DNA of 64,000 bases from Bacteroidia bacterium (lineage in GTDB: Bacteria; Bacteroidota; Bacteroidia; J057). This document shows, piece by piece, positions 7,400 through 16,044 of the stretch; the stretch's first letter is position 1, and the number at the start of each line of letters is the position of its first letter. The DNA lies in contig JAWKNO010000003.1 of NCBI GenBank assembly GCA_041391665.1, positions 1,116,001-1,180,000 on the forward strand. The letters are read 5' to 3'. Below the pieces are notes generated by a model. The model was not told the DNA's origin. It did not search any database and saw only the letters and a list, made by a program, of their open reading frames with translations. Made by a program: the position numbers and the translations under genes.

Positions 7400-7846
7400 G
7401 TGATAATTAGAGAAGCTAAAATTGACGACATAAAACAAATTCAAGTCGTGAGAAATTCTGTAACAGAAAACACATTGTCAAACCCTGACCTGGTGACAGA
7501 CGAAGATTGCGAAGCGTTTATTACGGTAAGGGGTAAGGGATGGGTTTGTGAAATTGACAGGAAAATTGTGGGATTTGCTATTGTTGACCTGAAAGAAAAT
7601 AATATTTGGGCTTTATTTTTAGCCCCTGAATTTGAGGGAAAAGGAATCGGCAAAGTTTTACACCAGACTATGTTAGACTGGTATTTTGCCCAAACTCAAA
7701 AAAAGGTTTGGCTAGGAACAGCTTTCAACACAAGAGCAGAAAAGTTTTACAGAAAAGCTGGCTGGACAGAAGTTGGGACACACGGAACGAAAGAAATCAA
7801 GTTTGAAATGACCTATAACGACTGGATAAAAAAACAGAACCCCTAA
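7400..7846 (+). CDS. GNAT-family N-acetyltransferase, GTG start
   Basis: 148 residues starting at GTG 7400 (no nearby ATG gives the MIIREAKIDD beginning). The conserved CoA-binding loop is PEFEGKGIGKVLHQ at about residues 77-90, after the beta-4 strand NNIWALFL. The tail NTRAEKFYRKAGWTEVG is typical of GNAT domains. This is unrelated in detail to the acetyltransferase at 6576, so the two are separate acquisitions rather than a duplication. Substrate unknown. Confidence 0.88.
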   Translation: MIIREAKIDDIKQIQVVRNSVTENTLSNPDLVTDEDCEAFITVRGKGWVCEIDRKIVGFAIVDLKENNIWALFLAPEFEGKGIGKVLHQTMLDWYFAQTQKKVWLGTAFNTRAEKFYRKAGWTEVGTHGTKEIKFEMTYNDWIKKQNP

Positions 7847-7905
7847 CCCGGGGTTGTACGAGGCTGGCTGACTTTTCAAAAAACCGGGAAAATTTTTAAA
7901 AAAAA

Positions 7906-7940
7906 TTGCGAAACCGAAAGGTTGCGCATATATTTGCAAC
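7906..7940 (+). promoter_or_regulatory. Bacteroidota promoter with embedded operator
   Basis: TTG at 7906-7908 and TATATTTG at 7929-7936 fit the Bacteroidota sigma-70 promoter (TTG, about 19-21 nt, TAnnTTTG). The -7 box lies inside the inverted repeat GTTGCGCATATATTTGCAAC (7921-7940; arms GTTGC and GCAAC). An ArsR-type repressor bound there would block transcription. It sits 31 nt upstream of the ArsR start, so autoregulation of the ArsR/SRPBCC pair is likely. Confidence 0.65.
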
Positions 7941-7970
7941 TGATTGGTTTCACAATTGAGCAAACAGAAA

Positions 7971-8291
7971 ATGAGACGAGACATTTTTCAAGCAATCGCT
8001 GACCCGACAAGACGAGCCATCATCGCCTTAATCGCTTTACAGGCGATGACTCCCAATGCCATAGCCGACAATTTCCATACGACACGCCAGGCTGTGTCAA
8101 AACATTTGCGCATTTTGACTGAATGCCAACTTGTAATACAAGAACAAAAAGGAAGAGAGATTTACTACTCGCTTGAAATTGACAAAATGAAAGAAATAGA
8201 CCTTTGGATGGAACCATTCAGAAAAATTTGGGAAACCCGGTTTAATCAATTGGATGACGTATTATCTACCCTTAAAAAAAATAAAAAATGA
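7971..8291 (+). CDS. ArsR-family transcriptional regulator
   Basis: 106 residues from ATG 7971 (MRRDIFQAIADPTRRAIIAL), the typical beginning for the ArsR proteins paired with SRPBCC genes. The upstream in-frame TTG at 7944 would place the promoter's operator partly in the coding region and is rejected. The winged helix is visible as TPNAIADNFHTTRQAVSKHL, followed by a wing ending GREIYYSLE. No metal-binding cysteine pair (CxC) is present, so it is not a metal sensor of the ArsR/SmtB kind. It overlaps the next gene by four bases (ATGA). Confidence 0.93.
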   Translation: MRRDIFQAIADPTRRAIIALIALQAMTPNAIADNFHTTRQAVSKHLRILTECQLVIQEQKGREIYYSLEIDKMKEIDLWMEPFRKIWETRFNQLDDVLSTLKKNKK

Positions 8292-8785
8292 ACCCTTTAC
8301 AATTTGACTTTTCAGTTGACAAAGCAGCCAAAACTGTGCATATAACCCGGGAGTTTGATGCAGAACTTGCCCTCGTCTGGGACGCATTTACCAAACAAGA
8401 AATTCTTGACCAATGGTGGGCACCCAAACCCTGGATGTCAAAAACCAAATCGATGAACTTTACAGTTGGCGGACGAAGATTTTATGCGATGGTAAGCCCC
8501 GATGGCGCACAATATAACTGGCAAATACAAGACTACACTTCCATAAGCCCCAAAACCAACTTTCAATTTTTTAGTGTATTTGCGGACAAAGACGAAAACC
8601 CCCATTTGCCTGGTTCAAATTGGGATTTGAGTTTTAGTGAACAAAATGGATTCACCAAAGTAAACATAACGATATATAATGATTCGCTTGAACGCATGGA
8701 AAAAATGATTGAAATGGGCTTCAAAGAAGGTTTCACCATGACATTGGACGAATTAGAAGATTTACTGAAAAAACTAAATAAATAG
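8288..8785 (+). CDS. SRPBCC (AHSA1-like) domain protein
   Basis: 165 residues comprising one START-like/SRPBCC fold of the AHSA1 type. Signature segments are ITREFDAELALVWDAFTKQE, LDQWWAPKPW and, near the end, GFKEGFTMTLDELEDLLKK. These proteins have a deep hydrophobic ligand pocket. The ArsR-AHSA1 pair is a very common two-gene operon in many phyla, and the four-base overlap here means co-translation. Ligand unknown. Confidence 0.92.
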   Translation: MNPLQFDFSVDKAAKTVHITREFDAELALVWDAFTKQEILDQWWAPKPWMSKTKSMNFTVGGRRFYAMVSPDGAQYNWQIQDYTSISPKTNFQFFSVFADKDENPHLPGSNWDLSFSEQNGFTKVNITIYNDSLERMEKMIEMGFKEGFTMTLDELEDLLKKLNK

Positions 8786-9225
8786 AACTGGTGAACACCA
8801 TTACCCTCCACAAGGGTTGATTCAGATTTTGTTGTTCCAGGTAGCCCATTTTTCCATAGACATGGGCTACCCTCCCCCGCTTTTTACCCTCCGATACCGC
8901 CAATCATACGGTGCCATTACCCTATGGCGATCCAGGGATTTACTGGGTGCATGATCGCCCGTCGGCTTTCACTCACGATCATACGCAAGAAACACAGCCC
9001 CATTCCATAAGCAATAAGTCTTCGAAAGAGGGCATTATTGGCATTTAAGTACGTTTCAGCACTTAAAAAGGTATTTTACGCACCCCCCACAGCAAGCCTT
9101 GTAAGTTAGATTTATGCGAACAAACAACTGATCCTGTCTGCAACATTTTGCCGGCGGAATCATCAGCCTGTTTCTAAAAAAGAAAAGTTACCCTACTAAA
9201 TCATTAACTAACAACTTACATTTTT
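8786..9225. other. 440-nt noncoding stretch with a hairpin
   Basis: No supported gene. A perfect 10-bp inverted repeat GGTAGCCCAT / ATGGGCTACC occupies 8840-8849 and 8862-8871, 55 nt after the SRPBCC stop; it lacks a T-run, so it is at best a weak terminator. The stretch also marks a composition boundary: AT-rich accessory genes before it, GC-richer genes after it. No clear promoter box for the gene at 9226 was found. Confidence 0.5.
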
Positions 9226-11199
9226 ATGAAAATCAAATTACTACTTCTCACATTTATGAGTCTGGTCATTTTTTTAAGTTCGACCCAGGCACAAACTTCA
9301 AGTATTGCGTTTTGCTCACAGGAACTAGGAGGAGGAGCCGATGACAGTTTTGTCACACTCCTGCAAAATGCGGGTTATAATGTCCATGCAGTTGATGACT
9401 ACTGGAATAATATAGATTCCGCAGACGTTGTTGCCCTTGACACTTTTGACCTGGTAATTATTTCCAAAGCGACTACCAGTGGTAATTTTGGCGATACGCC
9501 TGCAGAAGTAGCGAACTGGATGAGTATCACTACGCCCGTCATCATCATGAACGACTTTGTGGCAAGGAGCAACCGGCTGAAGCTCTTTAACACGACAACT
9601 ACCACGGCAAACGGAGGGTTAAAACTGGATGTTGTTTTGCCGACGCATCCGTTGTTTACCAATATGACATTGGTCGGAGACAGCACCAATGAAATCAGTA
9701 TTGATCCCCTCGAAACGATCGTCGCTACTGATGCTGGAAACGGAACGGTCATTGCTACCGACGCCCTGACAGGAAATGTAGCCATTGCCGAATGGGCACC
9801 ACTCACAGAATTTTATGCAGGAGCCGTTGATTCTGCCAATGGCGCCCGAATGTATTTTGCTACTGATTATGGCTATAAATTGACCCCCGACGGCGACCAG
9901 CTGTTTCTGGATGCTGTTCAATATATGATTACCGGATCTGTGCAGGGACCACCCCAGTCGCCGGAACGGCTGATATGGGTAACCGAAAACCTGGCTGCTG
10001 ACGCCCTATATATATCAGAGATTGAAGCACAAGGTTTTGAAGTGATTCCAGCGGATCTACAGGCAAGCATTGTCAATGCAGACCCTACCGGTATTATGGA
10101 TTCATTGGCAGCAGCCGATTTGGTGATTTTTTCAAGAAATACCAATAGTGCAAACTATTCCAACAAGGCATTTTGGAACAATGTACCGACCCCTATTCTT
10201 ACGTTGAGCGCCTTTGTCGCACGAAACAACAGATGGGGATTTAGTTCGGATCCTTCCACCAATATCTCTGCTGATGGCAAAGACATTAAAATTGTCGCTG
10301 ATACCAGCTCCGCTTTATTTGAATATATCACCATAACTGACAGCATACTGACCGTTCTCACATCAGGAGCCCTGGAGTTTGCCGTTTTTACTGACACTAT
10401 CGGTGCAGGCAACGGAGTCCTGTATGCCCGCTCAACCTCTCTAAACCGGGTAGCGATCGCAGAATGGCCTGCCAACACCCCTTTCTATGAAGGTAGCCAG
10501 GATTCTGCTGCCGATATTAGATTGCTATTGCCTCTTACCGGTTCAAATGTCCTGACACTGGATGGCAAACAGCTCCTTATGAATGCGATCAACCTGCTTT
10601 TGGGGCTTCCGGCTTCTCCGGTGTTGCTTACGCAGAACTACGCGCCTTATGACCTCGCCCTGAGCAATGATACTATTGCAGAAAATAAAGCTGCAGGAAC
10701 CTTTATTGCAACTATCGAGGTGTCGGATCTTAACGAAGCTGACTTCCACACCTATGTTTTAGGAGGAGTTGATTCAGCCAGCTTTTTGATCAGCCAGGAT
10801 AGCCTGTTTGCCGCTATATCATTCGACTTTGAAACCAAATCTGCTTTCAATTTTTCCATTACGGCAACCGATTCTGCAGGAGAAAGCTATACCAAAGATT
10901 TTACCGTTACCATCACCAATGATACAACGGATGATGTCACTTCGATCGAAGCTTTTATCTTTTCTGATATCAGGGTTTTCCCCAATCCATTCACAAATGT
11001 GATTGAGATAGAAGGTGTGCAAGTCAATCATTTTTCGGTTGAACTGGCTGATCTCACCGGTCGGGTTATTTACCAAACGACCCAGAATAAAAGCACACCT
11101 ACCCTGCAAATAAACCTGCCAGCGCTACCCGGTGGCATATATCTTCTAAAACTATCCTCAGAATCCGGGACCAGAACCCTAAAGCTAATTAGGGAGTAA
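9226..11199 (+). CDS. T9SS-secreted protein with duplicated domain and cadherin-like repeat
   Basis: 657 residues. A signal peptide (to about residue 23) is followed by two copies of a ~215-residue alpha/beta domain (about 24-235 and 247-465). Each runs from a strand plus a 'F/Y-x-V' segment to VDSANG/QDSAAD...LTPDGDQLF/LTLDGKQLL, and each carries NxxVAIAEWxxxTxFYxG. A cadherin-like domain (about 475-575, IAENKAAGTFIATIEVSD) precedes a type A T9SS sorting domain (FPNPFTN ... GGIYLLKL ... KLIRE). The duplicated domain has a flavodoxin-like look, similar to glutamine-amidotransferase-type folds, but no catalytic cysteine was identified. The product should be exported across the outer membrane and anchored or released. 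Confidence 0.85.
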   Translation: MKIKLLLLTFMSLVIFLSSTQAQTSSIAFCSQELGGGADDSFVTLLQNAGYNVHAVDDYWNNIDSADVVALDTFDLVIISKATTSGNFGDTPAEVANWMSITTPVIIMNDFVARSNRLKLFNTTTTTANGGLKLDVVLPTHPLFTNMTLVGDSTNEISIDPLETIVATDAGNGTVIATDALTGNVAIAEWAPLTEFYAGAVDSANGARMYFATDYGYKLTPDGDQLFLDAVQYMITGSVQGPPQSPERLIWVTENLAADALYISEIEAQGFEVIPADLQASIVNADPTGIMDSLAAADLVIFSRNTNSANYSNKAFWNNVPTPILTLSAFVARNNRWGFSSDPSTNISADGKDIKIVADTSSALFEYITITDSILTVLTSGALEFAVFTDTIGAGNGVLYARSTSLNRVAIAEWPANTPFYEGSQDSAADIRLLLPLTGSNVLTLDGKQLLMNAINLLLGLPASPVLLTQNYAPYDLALSNDTIAENKAAGTFIATIEVSDLNEADFHTYVLGGVDSASFLISQDSLFAAISFDFETKSAFNFSITATDSAGESYTKDFTVTITNDTTDDVTSIEAFIFSDIRVFPNPFTNVIEIEGVQVNHFSVELADLTGRVIYQTTQNKSTPTLQINLPALPGGIYLLKLSSESGTRTLKLIRE

Positions 11200-11301
11200 G
11201 CGAATCCGCAGTCCGGAAGAGCCCGAAAGCTCTTTCCGGGCTGCCTATCGCTCAAAATGCACCCGATTCGAAAACAAAATCAAAAACCGTATACATTCAA
11301 T

Positions 11302-12666
11302 ATGAAAAATATTATTGAAATTCTACTTGCCTTTTGCCTGGTATTCATAGGGGCCTGCAAAGGAGAAAAAGTAATTTTGGTAAATGGTGATGAAGACAAG
11401 GATGAAGCTGCTGACAGCACAAGCATAGGCATTCCTATTAGCCCGATGTTGGTCGGGACCAACGTCTGGTATATTGACCCCAGCGATTTGGTATGGAATT
11501 TAACGGCGCAATGTGGCGTATCGTCTATCCGTATCGGGGGAAATTCCTACAATCAGAATATGCCTTCCAAAAGCAAATTACTTAATTGGGTGACCCGCAT
11601 ACAGGCAATGGGAGCAGAACCCATCATGCAGGTTTCACAGGTTGCTTCAGCTGCGGATGCGGCAGAACTGGTCCGCTATTTCAATATTGAGTTGGCCAGC
11701 GGCAAACCCATCAAGTACTGGAATATCGGCAATGAGCCCTGGCTCTTTTTTAATCGCCCCAATACGGCCACTGTCGCCGCAATGGTAGAACCCTACTTCA
11801 AGGAACGAGCCGCAGCGATGAAACTCGTGGATCCTGAAATAAAAATATATGGGCCCGATTTTGCCTACTATATAGAGGATGCCATTGACCAATTGTTTGG
11901 AGGAACGCATAACATTGCAGGCAAAGTTCCGGGAAAAGACTATTACTATTGCGATGGAATATCCTGGCACAACTATCCGCAGGATGGCAGTATGGATTTG
12001 GCGTATGCAGGGATTGATCACTTCGAGCAGGCCATTATCAAGTGCAAAAAAAAGGTAGATGATGTAAATAATCGATTGGCCCGTACCGGTGACGATGCAT
12101 TGGGCTGGGGCATCGGTGAGTTTAATGCAAAAGATGGCGCACGGGTTCACACCTGGAAAAACGGACAAATGTTTGGCGGAATTTTAAACCTATGCATGAA
12201 ATATGGAGCTACTTATGCAACTACCTGGAGTATGTTCGAAAACGGAGGTAGCAGAACCGGTACGGATTTTAGCTTCATCGATGGGGCAAATATGACCCCG
12301 AGGGCATCTTACCGCCATATGCAGATGGTCGCGCAGAACTTTAGCGGTGCGTATCTCAACGGAAAGTCCTCTATGAGCAATATTATTACCTTCGGCTCAG
12401 TAGATGGGAATAAGTATTCGGTCATGATCATGAACCGGCTGTCCAGTGCAATTTCCTACAACCTGCTTCTGAATTACGATAATACGCCCTCTGGAAACGG
12501 CACAATCAGTCTTAATATTGATGCAGACAGCGATCTGAGTATCAGCCATACCTTAGCAGCACAGGCTACTCAAACGCTCGTTTTTGAAAATGGCAAAATC
12601 ACCAGCACGGTGTATACTGAAAACGACTTTGATAATGAGCGCCCTCCTACAATCACAGAATTATAG
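11302..12666 (+). CDS. Lipoprotein glycoside hydrolase-like (clan GH-A type)
   Basis: 454 residues from ATG 11302, which gives a lipoprotein signal MKNIIEILLAFCLVFIGAC. The upstream ATG 11257 would bury it behind 15 polar residues. The remainder looks like a TIM-barrel hydrolase plus a beta-sandwich. YWNIGNEPW places the likely acid/base Glu at residue 145, and WGIGEFNA the likely nucleophile at 273, about 128 apart as in GH39/GH44/GH51-like enzymes. The last ~90 residues resemble the beta domain that follows such barrels. It would act on plant or algal polysaccharide at the cell surface. The exact GH family is not certain. Confidence 0.75.
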   Translation: MKNIIEILLAFCLVFIGACKGEKVILVNGDEDKDEAADSTSIGIPISPMLVGTNVWYIDPSDLVWNLTAQCGVSSIRIGGNSYNQNMPSKSKLLNWVTRIQAMGAEPIMQVSQVASAADAAELVRYFNIELASGKPIKYWNIGNEPWLFFNRPNTATVAAMVEPYFKERAAAMKLVDPEIKIYGPDFAYYIEDAIDQLFGGTHNIAGKVPGKDYYYCDGISWHNYPQDGSMDLAYAGIDHFEQAIIKCKKKVDDVNNRLARTGDDALGWGIGEFNAKDGARVHTWKNGQMFGGILNLCMKYGATYATTWSMFENGGSRTGTDFSFIDGANMTPRASYRHMQMVAQNFSGAYLNGKSSMSNIITFGSVDGNKYSVMIMNRLSSAISYNLLLNYDNTPSGNGTISLNIDADSDLSISHTLAAQATQTLVFENGKITSTVYTENDFDNERPPTITEL

Positions 12667-12679
12667 GAGGAGGGTTTTG

Positions 12680-12773
12680 TAAAGTTTGAATTTACGGTCA
12701 AGGGTTTCCCGGTTTCTCTTCCGATAGAAAGCGGAGGGGTTTACCCGGACGCTACCCGTAAATTCAAACTTTA
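12680..12773. terminator. Long hairpin between convergent genes
   Basis: TAAAGTTTGAATTTACGG at 12680-12697 and its exact 18-base complement at 12756-12773 flank about 58 nt. That interior also pairs in part (GGGTTTCCC region with GGGTTTACCC; TTTCT with AGAAA). It lies between the stop codons of two convergent genes, a place for a bidirectional terminator. The stem is longer than usual, so it could instead be a small palindromic repeat element. Confidence 0.55.
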
Positions 12774-12821
12774 TGAAGCACTGTACGCTCAGCTTCGTTA
12801 TGGCGGTATCCCTTATAATCA

Positions 12822-14486
12822 CTATAAGCGCATCATCTTCATTTGAATAGCGTAGGAATCCGATGAACTGGAGGTGGACAAACGATAAAAATAAATGCCA
12901 GAAGCGACCGAAACTCCGAGATCATCCTCTCCATTCCAATACACAGAAAATTCTCCCGGACGCTGATATTGCGATACGAGGGTGCGAATTTTTTGCCCGA
13001 AAATATTGTAAACAGACACATGGATATTACCTGGTTCAAACAGGGTATAGCTGATATTTGTCCGGGAATGAAAGGGATTGGGGTAATTCTGAAACAAGGC
13101 TATTTTCCCTGCCGTATTTTCTTCCAGTGTTTTAATGCCGGTAGAATAATCAGTTTCAAACGCACCGAGATCAGGCGCCGTGCCGGAATAGGGAAATCCG
13201 ATATCGACACCGGCATCTATAACTGCACTCCCCTGCGCCGGTCGCAGAAAATCGATGTCAGGCAAACTGCCGTCAGGGTTTCGCGGTGATGTCAGCAGGT
13301 TATGATCTACACTGATAAAGTCAGTATCGGTGAGTGTGATGGGCAAACCAAACGAATTGTTCGCCAACGTATTTAAAGCGGTATCGAGATAGGCCGTATG
13401 TGTTCCAAACCCGAATGGCTTATAGCTCAGGTTGTTTTTGAGCACATGATCATATCCATCCACCCATATATTATCAATCTCTGGGCTCTCGCGGTTCACC
13501 ATATTAAAGTTGGAGTTATTGAGATAGGCCGTGTTATTATACCAATCATTGCCTGCCAGATGATGATTGGAATAAAAACCACTGGCTTTATTACGCACCG
13601 CTACACAAAACCTGACGGTATTTCTGGGTATGGGGTCCGGAATCTGATTGGCCTGATCATGCGCATATCCGCCAGCTTTAAAGCCATTGCCGTCACCTAA
13701 ACTTTGAAAAGCGGTTGAAAATCCATTGTAAAATGCCCAGCAGTTTTCAAAGACGACGGATTCATCGGCGCGGATGATGTCAAAGCCGTCATCACTATTA
13801 AACCAGGCGCGGCATCCCCGAAAAACATTGCCGGGGTTGCCCGGGTTGGGATGGCAACCGAAGCCGTCGGTATTACTACCTAGGCCATCTTCCGATACAT
13901 TGTCATGGTTGCGGTAAGAATCGCAATTCAGGAACAAATTGTTGCCGCCAATGTAATGCCGAAGACCGGTACCGATATTGTCATGCATGCTGATTTGTTC
14001 GAATATATTGTTGCTTCCCCGGCTATATATACAATAAGACTCGGTATGGGTGAGAATGGTCACACGTACACCGGTCATTTCCAGACCTTTAATATGAATG
14101 TATTCGGTCCCCTGATCTACCCAAATCCCGACGACACGCCGACCTGCCGGTGCGACATTGGAAAAGTCAAAAACAGGGGTTTCTCCGGGGTATGCCCAAT
14201 ATTTTATGGTCTGCCCGGGGAGTCCGCTTTTGTTTAAAAAGGTGATACAGGCAAAAAGGTTCTGTTGAATTTGCGATACCTGATCTTCGCGGACCTGATA
14301 CAATCCACCCCGTATAAATACCGTGTCCCCCGGACTGGCCGCTGCCTGCGCCTGCTGAATAGACTCAAACGGTTGGGTTATTGTCCCAGGATTGGAATCG
14401 TCTCCATTGGGTGCCACATAAATTTGAGGAAACACCGCGGTGGTTCCAATGACGAAGAGGAGTAAAACAGCGTAGAATAGCTTCAT
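12822..14486 (-). CDS. Right-handed beta-helix polysaccharide lyase-like, PL9 type, T9SS cargo
   Basis: 554 residues from ATG 14486 (MKLFYAVLLLFVIGTTAVF signal peptide). The N-terminus has the DUF1565-like opening YVAPNGDDSNPGT with AAASPGDTVFIRGGLY. Parallel beta-helix coils follow with Asn-ladder-like GSNNIFEQ, NNLFLNCDSYRNHDN, DGFGCHPNPG and DDGFDII segments typical of PL9 pectate lyases. The C-terminus is a type A T9SS sorting domain with a FlgD-like Ig stretch (NYPNPFHS ... SVYNIFGQKIRTL ... GIYFYRL). It sits head-to-tail with an oligogalacturonate lyase (14518), which supports pectin as substrate. Confidence 0.85.
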   Translation of the reverse strand: MKLFYAVLLLFVIGTTAVFPQIYVAPNGDDSNPGTITQPFESIQQAQAAASPGDTVFIRGGLYQVREDQVSQIQQNLFACITFLNKSGLPGQTIKYWAYPGETPVFDFSNVAPAGRRVVGIWVDQGTEYIHIKGLEMTGVRVTILTHTESYCIYSRGSNNIFEQISMHDNIGTGLRHYIGGNNLFLNCDSYRNHDNVSEDGLGSNTDGFGCHPNPGNPGNVFRGCRAWFNSDDGFDIIRADESVVFENCWAFYNGFSTAFQSLGDGNGFKAGGYAHDQANQIPDPIPRNTVRFCVAVRNKASGFYSNHHLAGNDWYNNTAYLNNSNFNMVNRESPEIDNIWVDGYDHVLKNNLSYKPFGFGTHTAYLDTALNTLANNSFGLPITLTDTDFISVDHNLLTSPRNPDGSLPDIDFLRPAQGSAVIDAGVDIGFPYSGTAPDLGAFETDYSTGIKTLEENTAGKIALFQNYPNPFHSRTNISYTLFEPGNIHVSVYNIFGQKIRTLVSQYQRPGEFSVYWNGEDDLGVSVASGIYFYRLSTSSSSDSYAIQMKMMRL

Positions 14487-14517
14487 AACATTAAACAATA
14501 AGACGTACAACAGAAGT

Positions 14518-15879
14518 TTATTTTGATCCCCGTTTCAACCATGATTTGGGTAATGGGATAACACAGATATTCATGGATTTTCCATCTTCGGAAAGCATGG
14601 CCGACTGGATCTGGATTTTGGTACCATCGGCGTTAAATGATGGATGTGGGTGGTCGGCGGCGGTAGCTTTGTGACCAGCGGACAACAACATCATCTCTCC
14701 GGTATGGCGGTCAATCAGATAAATATTGCGGGAGAAATCATCCCCAACCGCAAAACGCCCGTCAGGCGAACCCGTAACGTGCCACAAACCACTTCCTTCC
14801 TTTGTCTGCCCCACAATCCGCATTTCCCGGGTCTCTATATTGACGATGGCGAGTCCGGTAGGCTTTTCCCTTGTACCACAAGGCCCCCATGCGGCTTCCT
14901 GTCCGGGATTTGAACCTCGCACATCAGTAGGCGCCGGGCGGCCTTCGGCATCAACCCCCGGAATGGCCCGGTGGCCCATTATGGCAATCGCAACTTCCGT
15001 TGGCGTAATAATCGCTTCATGGGTGACCCATTCATAAGGAGATTCGGGATAAAGTGGGCGAAGGCCTGTACCGTCTGCGTTGACAATCCAGGTGCGCTGG
15101 GGGGATTTTCCGCCGGTTTCCCAGCAAAAAACAATCTGCCCCGAAACCCAGGGATTACTCTGTAAATGCCCCATTTGAAACGGAACGGACACCACATGTT
15201 TGATTTCTCCGGTTGAGACATTCATCCCTGCGATACCACCCGGCCCTGCACCCATATTGCGAGGCCCAAAATTGTCCTCCATTTTTGTCCCTTCTGCCAG
15301 ATGTTTTGCCGCCTCATTTTTTCCTACCCGAAACCAAACCCATTCCTCATCGGCATCGAGGGCCATATCGCCGTTAGCTTCAAGTTCAGCGGGAATCACA
15401 CCGCAAACTTTCTGGTATTCGGAGGCCGGTTTGAGGGTCCCCTGCTTGCTATCTTCAAACAACTTAGCCAGATCCACCTGTACAACTTCACTAGCCTTGT
15501 CGCCCTCTACATTGGAAGCCGGGCGCATAAAAAACAGTCGCATCGATTTCCTGGCAATATTCAACATGCCGCGGTATCCGCCTTCGGTAACCTGAACCAT
15601 GTCTCCAGTTTTTTCATTGACCGCCATCGCCTCGCCTTTCACACGGTCTGAGCGGAAAATAAGCCATTGGCCATCCGAAGTCCATTGATTATGTGTCTGA
15701 TATATTTTGGCATCTCGTCCCAGCGTGCTGGTCACAAATATCAGTTCGGCCCCCGTTACAGGGTCTTTCACCACTTTTCGCTCGGAAGGAAAACGTTTTC
15801 CAATTTGCGCGTGAGCTGGCAGACAGGCTGCCAATCCCATGATGGCTATCGTTAAAATTAGTACCACTTTATTTCTCAT
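14518..15879 (-). CDS. ogl: Oligogalacturonate lyase (PL22)
   Basis: 453 residues from ATG 15879 with a signal peptide ending ...CLPAHAQ. The Pectate_lyase22 signature is clear: FPSERKVVKDPVTG, KIYQTHNQWTSDGQWLIFRS and GMLNIARKSMRLFFMRPAS near the start, then seven-bladed beta-propeller repeats with histidines at MGHLQSNPW and WVTHEAII that should bind the catalytic Mn2+. PL22 enzymes cleave unsaturated di- and trigalacturonates to 5-keto-4-deoxyuronate. The signal peptide suggests a periplasmic location. It lies just upstream of the PL9-type gene on the same strand, so co-transcription is likely. Confidence 0.92.
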   Translation of the reverse strand: MRNKVVLILTIAIMGLAACLPAHAQIGKRFPSERKVVKDPVTGAELIFVTSTLGRDAKIYQTHNQWTSDGQWLIFRSDRVKGEAMAVNEKTGDMVQVTEGGYRGMLNIARKSMRLFFMRPASNVEGDKASEVVQVDLAKLFEDSKQGTLKPASEYQKVCGVIPAELEANGDMALDADEEWVWFRVGKNEAAKHLAEGTKMEDNFGPRNMGAGPGGIAGMNVSTGEIKHVVSVPFQMGHLQSNPWVSGQIVFCWETGGKSPQRTWIVNADGTGLRPLYPESPYEWVTHEAIITPTEVAIAIMGHRAIPGVDAEGRPAPTDVRGSNPGQEAAWGPCGTREKPTGLAIVNIETREMRIVGQTKEGSGLWHVTGSPDGRFAVGDDFSRNIYLIDRHTGEMMLLSAGHKATAADHPHPSFNADGTKIQIQSAMLSEDGKSMNICVIPLPKSWLKRGSK

Positions 15880-16044
15880 AGCAGAATTCCGGTTAAAGTC
15901 ATGTCCAAAAGGGCGTTTAGGCGCAGAATGCAAAAGCGCATGCAGCATATAGTATCAATGTAAAAAAAAAATCCTATTCCCCCAATCCCCCAGAAACTCC
16001 AGAGAAATCCCCGGTTCTTTCCTATATTCACAAAAAACGCCCCT

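Noticed and set aside
8838..8873. Attachment site or mobile element end at the 10-bp inverted repeat
   Set aside because: No second copy or direct repeat was found nearby; a plain hairpin is the simpler reading.
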